Shown: piece by piece, positions 46,157 through 48,253 of the stretch | How positions within the stretch are numbered: position 1 is the stretch's first letter | Layout of the letters: every line of letters starts with the position of its first letter | Assembly: GCA_031279305.1 (NCBI GenBank) | Contig: JAITIS010000045.1 | Coordinates: forward strand, 1-48,253 | Direction: 5' to 3' | Length of the DNA: 48,253 bases | Source: Candidatus Margulisiibacteriota bacterium | GTDB taxonomy: Bacteria; Margulisbacteria; Termititenacia; Termititenacales; Termititenacaceae | The notes under the pieces: model-generated | The model's database searches: none | Seen by the model: the letters and a program-made list of their open reading frames with translations, nothing else | Told to the model about the DNA's origin: nothing | Translations under genes and position numbers: made by a program

Positions 46157-48253
46157 TTAAAACTCCAGCGCCCAGATTGCGTTTGGCCTCATATACATAG
46201 TAGCGGTGAAATGCCCGTCCGTGTCCCAGCCTTCCGGTGTGCGGAAAAAAAAGCCGCGGCGGTAAATAATATCGGCCAGCGTATTCAAAACTTTTTCTGC
46301 TTCTTCGGCCATACCGTATTTGAAAAATAAACTGCACAGCGCGAAATTCGCGCCAACCCAGATATCGCGTCCTTGCTCGGCGGCGGTCAATTTATTCCGG
46401 CCGGTCTTGCCGGAAATGATTCCCCAGCGGCCGTTTTGCGTGCCTTTGTAATTGTATTGATAAATAGTTTTCAACGCGGAAAGGACTTTATTTCTGTCCA
46501 GCGCCGGTTCCTCGTCCAGCAGATCGAGATACCACTGGCCGATTAGCTGGTCAGCCATTATGTCTGTATTGCCGGCGCAAAAATTATAATATTTGCCGTT
46601 CCAGAGTTTTTGGTCAAAAGTTTTCCGCGCTTTGCTGAGCAGGACAGCGTATTGAGCGGCGGCTTTTTTTTCGCCCAGCGCGGATGCCGCGCTGCTCAGC
46701 GCGCGCAAAGACGCCAGCCAGAGGCTGCCGCAATAGGCCGACACGCCGCGCATCGCCCAGTTGTCATAGGTCTGGTCGGGATAGCCGCTATTTTCCGGTA
46801 TGCCGTCTTTATCTTTATCCATTTTTTGCAGATATTGAAACGCGGTCTGCAGCGCCGGCCATAGTTCCCGCAGAAATTTCTGGTCGCCCGCATAGACATA
46901 ATCCCGGTAAACCAGCAAGATAAATTTGGGATTCAGGTCTTTCCAGTAGTTGGTGTTCTGCCAGGTGTAGGCGGCCGGCTTGAAAAACGGATTTTCTTTG
47001 GGCGAGCCCAGATCGTGCGGACAGGCTCCGGCGGCCTTTTTGCGGTCATAGCAGAGCAGCCGTTCTTTCCGGTCTGGGGGCAGAGGCAGGCCCGGCTTTT
47101 CCGCGTGAAAATGGTAGCGTATGTTTTGTTTGTCTTCCGCGAAAATATTTTGGGCAAAATCCCGCATTATTTTTAACTCAATCTGCGGCCAGAATTTAAG
47201 CAGGGGAAAAGATCCGTAAAAACGCACGTCCAGCGTTTCATAAAATGGATAATCAAAACATTCCAGCAGGCCGAATGAGCCGGTGTCCGCATCCCAGCAC
47301 GAGCCGCCGTCCGCGAGAAAGTACAGCTCATTGATCAGCATTTGGAAATAATTTTGTCTGCTTTGCTCTGAGCTTAATTGTTTGGCCGCGCGGCTGTTGT
47401 CGATGATGTCTTGGTGCCAGCTATCGATCTGCTCCGACCAGCTCCGATGCTGGCGCGCGGCGGCCTGGAGCAGGGCATAGGCATTGCGTCCGCTCCGGTC
47501 AAAAAAACGCGTGTAGCGCTTGTGTCTGTTTATGCCTTGACCGAAATGCATAACCGGCAGATCCCAAGCCAGCACAAAAATTATTTTTTTTGTTTCACCG
47601 GCTTTAAGCGCAACCTTGCCGGCTGCTGCCGCGCCGTAATTTTGATGCTCCGACAGACGCGGCGGGTTAAGACTGGACAGCGTGCCCTTTCTGGCAAAAC
47701 TTTTGAATTCCGCGCCGTCACCCTGTAGATAAAAATAATTCAGAGCCGAAGTTTTGACTGTGCTATCCGCCAGCACGGCGATGCCGATTTCGCCGTCCAG
47801 CTCGTTCACGGCTTTTTCCCGCCGGCCGTTCGGCAGATTGCCCATTATCACGGCGGTCAATTTTTTATCCCGGCGCAGGACGTGTCTCTTATTTTGATTA
47901 TTTTTGACGAAACCGCACCAGTTATCCTGCGCGTCCGGCCGTTTATCCTCGAATCCCCAGCCGGTCATATTGGCCCAGCTTATAGCCAGCGCGACTTCGA
48001 TTTTTTCCGCGGACTTATTGCGCACCGTATGCTCGAACACCGCGATTGGATAACCGGTTTCTTTATAATTATGCGGCAGCACCGGCGAATATTGCTCGCA
48101 GGTTATCTTGGCGGGCTGCGCCGGATCGTCAAAAACATATTTGGCTTTGGGGTAAGTAGCGGCGTAGCGGACGTGTTTAGCATTGAAACAGGGCGCGAAT
48201 TTTCCCAGCGCGCTATCCGCGTAAGGTCTGGCCGCCAGGGTATTGAGATAGAT
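46157..48253 (-). CDS. GH116 family glycosidase (5' end cut by window edge)
   Basis: The last 698 residues are visible, and the frame stays open to the window edge. The segments SPVLPHNYKETGYPIAVFEH, YETLDVRFYGSFPLLKFWP, LNPKFILLVYRDY, DGIPENSGYPDQTYDNW and VSAYCGSLWLASLRA are those of GH116, the family of bile-acid beta-glucosidase GBA2 and bacterial beta-glucosidases and xylosidases. Likely catalytic residues are the Glu in YETLD and the Asp in PDQTYD, by family analogy. The visible part shows no signal, but the N-terminus is missing. It converges on the sugar ABC transporter (24-base gap), which suggests a shared substrate. A downstream in-frame GTG at 48082 is not the start, because homology continues upstream. 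Confidence 0.93.
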   Translation of the reverse strand: MYLNTLAARPYADSALGKFAPCFNAKHVRYAATYPKAKYVFDDPAQPAKITCEQYSPVLPHNYKETGYPIAVFEHTVRNKSAEKIEVALAISWANMTGWGFEDKRPDAQDNWCGFVKNNQNKRHVLRRDKKLTAVIMGNLPNGRREKAVNELDGEIGIAVLADSTVKTSALNYFYLQGDGAEFKSFARKGTLSSLNPPRLSEHQNYGAAAAGKVALKAGETKKIIFVLAWDLPVMHFGQGINRHKRYTRFFDRSGRNAYALLQAAARQHRSWSEQIDSWHQDIIDNSRAAKQLSSEQSRQNYFQMLINELYFLADGGSCWDADTGSFGLLECFDYPFYETLDVRFYGSFPLLKFWPQIELKIMRDFAQNIFAEDKQNIRYHFHAEKPGLPLPPDRKERLLCYDRKKAAGACPHDLGSPKENPFFKPAAYTWQNTNYWKDLNPKFILLVYRDYVYAGDQKFLRELWPALQTAFQYLQKMDKDKDGIPENSGYPDQTYDNWAMRGVSAYCGSLWLASLRALSSAASALGEKKAAAQYAVLLSKARKTFDQKLWNGKYYNFCAGNTDIMADQLIGQWYLDLLDEEPALDRNKVLSALKTIYQYNYKGTQNGRWGIISGKTGRNKLTAAEQGRDIWVGANFALCSLFFKYGMAEEAEKVLNTLADIIYRRGFFFRTPEGWDTDGHFTATMYMRPNAIWALEF

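Overview
The window is chromosomal DNA of a bacterium with roughly balanced base composition and very tight gene packing: convergent neighbours meet within 0 to 25 bases or overlap, and no strong intrinsic terminator is visible. Two genes point to a diderm (an outer-membrane barrel protein of the TraF/PorV type and a lipoprotein). A LytR-CpsA-Psr wall-polymer ligase and a cyanobacterial-style RRM protein sit beside them. Diderm plus LCP suggests an uncultured lineage near Cyanobacteria, such as Margulisbacteria (Termititenax-like). This placement is a low-confidence inference. Sugar metabolism is prominent (GH116, GH13-like, MalQ, DUF4015, sugar ABC transporter), which would fit a gut or fermentative life. 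Many genes carry a TATAAT-like box only 6 to 9 bases before the start codon, so leaderless mRNAs look common.

Layout. 1-5900: truncated U32 peptidase-family gene, DUF4015 glycosidase-like protein, GH13-like protein, mannose-1-phosphate guanylyltransferase and an HD-domain protein. 5900-10650: tsaD, then metE behind a cobalamin riboswitch, then purA. 10650-19360 (minus strand): RRM protein, yqeK, LCP protein, mutS, lipoprotein, outer-membrane protein, ispH and creD. 19470-24400: gcvH-gcvPA-gcvPB, a sigma-70-family factor, and a convergent UDP-glucuronate epimerase-like gene. 24400-25400: an AT-rich patch with tandem palindromic repeats, a small ORF, an Smr-domain gene, and tRNA-Thr(CGT) whose 3' end is duplicated 198 bases downstream.

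25357-31850 (minus strand): an aberrant P-type metal ATPase with a Fur-family box over its promoter, then a four-gene translationally coupled cluster of unknown function that includes a 41-codon gene, then a Fur-family regulator. 31900-37150: an ABC-F protein ending inside tRNA-Thr(TGT), tRNA-Phe, a YdcF-like protein, malQ, and a protein with a divergent RelA/SpoT-like domain. 37200-41100: copper ATPase copA and a protein made of three tandem repeats. 41300-48253: tRNA-Arg(CCT), a sugar-binding lipoprotein, two permeases, and a convergent truncated GH116 glycosidase. The second permease carries about 330 extra residues that read as a seven-bladed beta-propeller inserted after its first membrane helix. 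This is the most striking object in the window.

How the parts fit: GH116 and the transporter probably form a glycoside-use locus, with the transport ATPase encoded elsewhere. metE is held off by cobalamin. The glycine cleavage genes lack gcvT here. The metal ATPase is probably controlled by a Fur-family protein, perhaps the one encoded 3.3 kb away. No gene-free stretch exceeds 300 bases. The longest, 41081-41312, is AT-rich and shows nothing I recognise.
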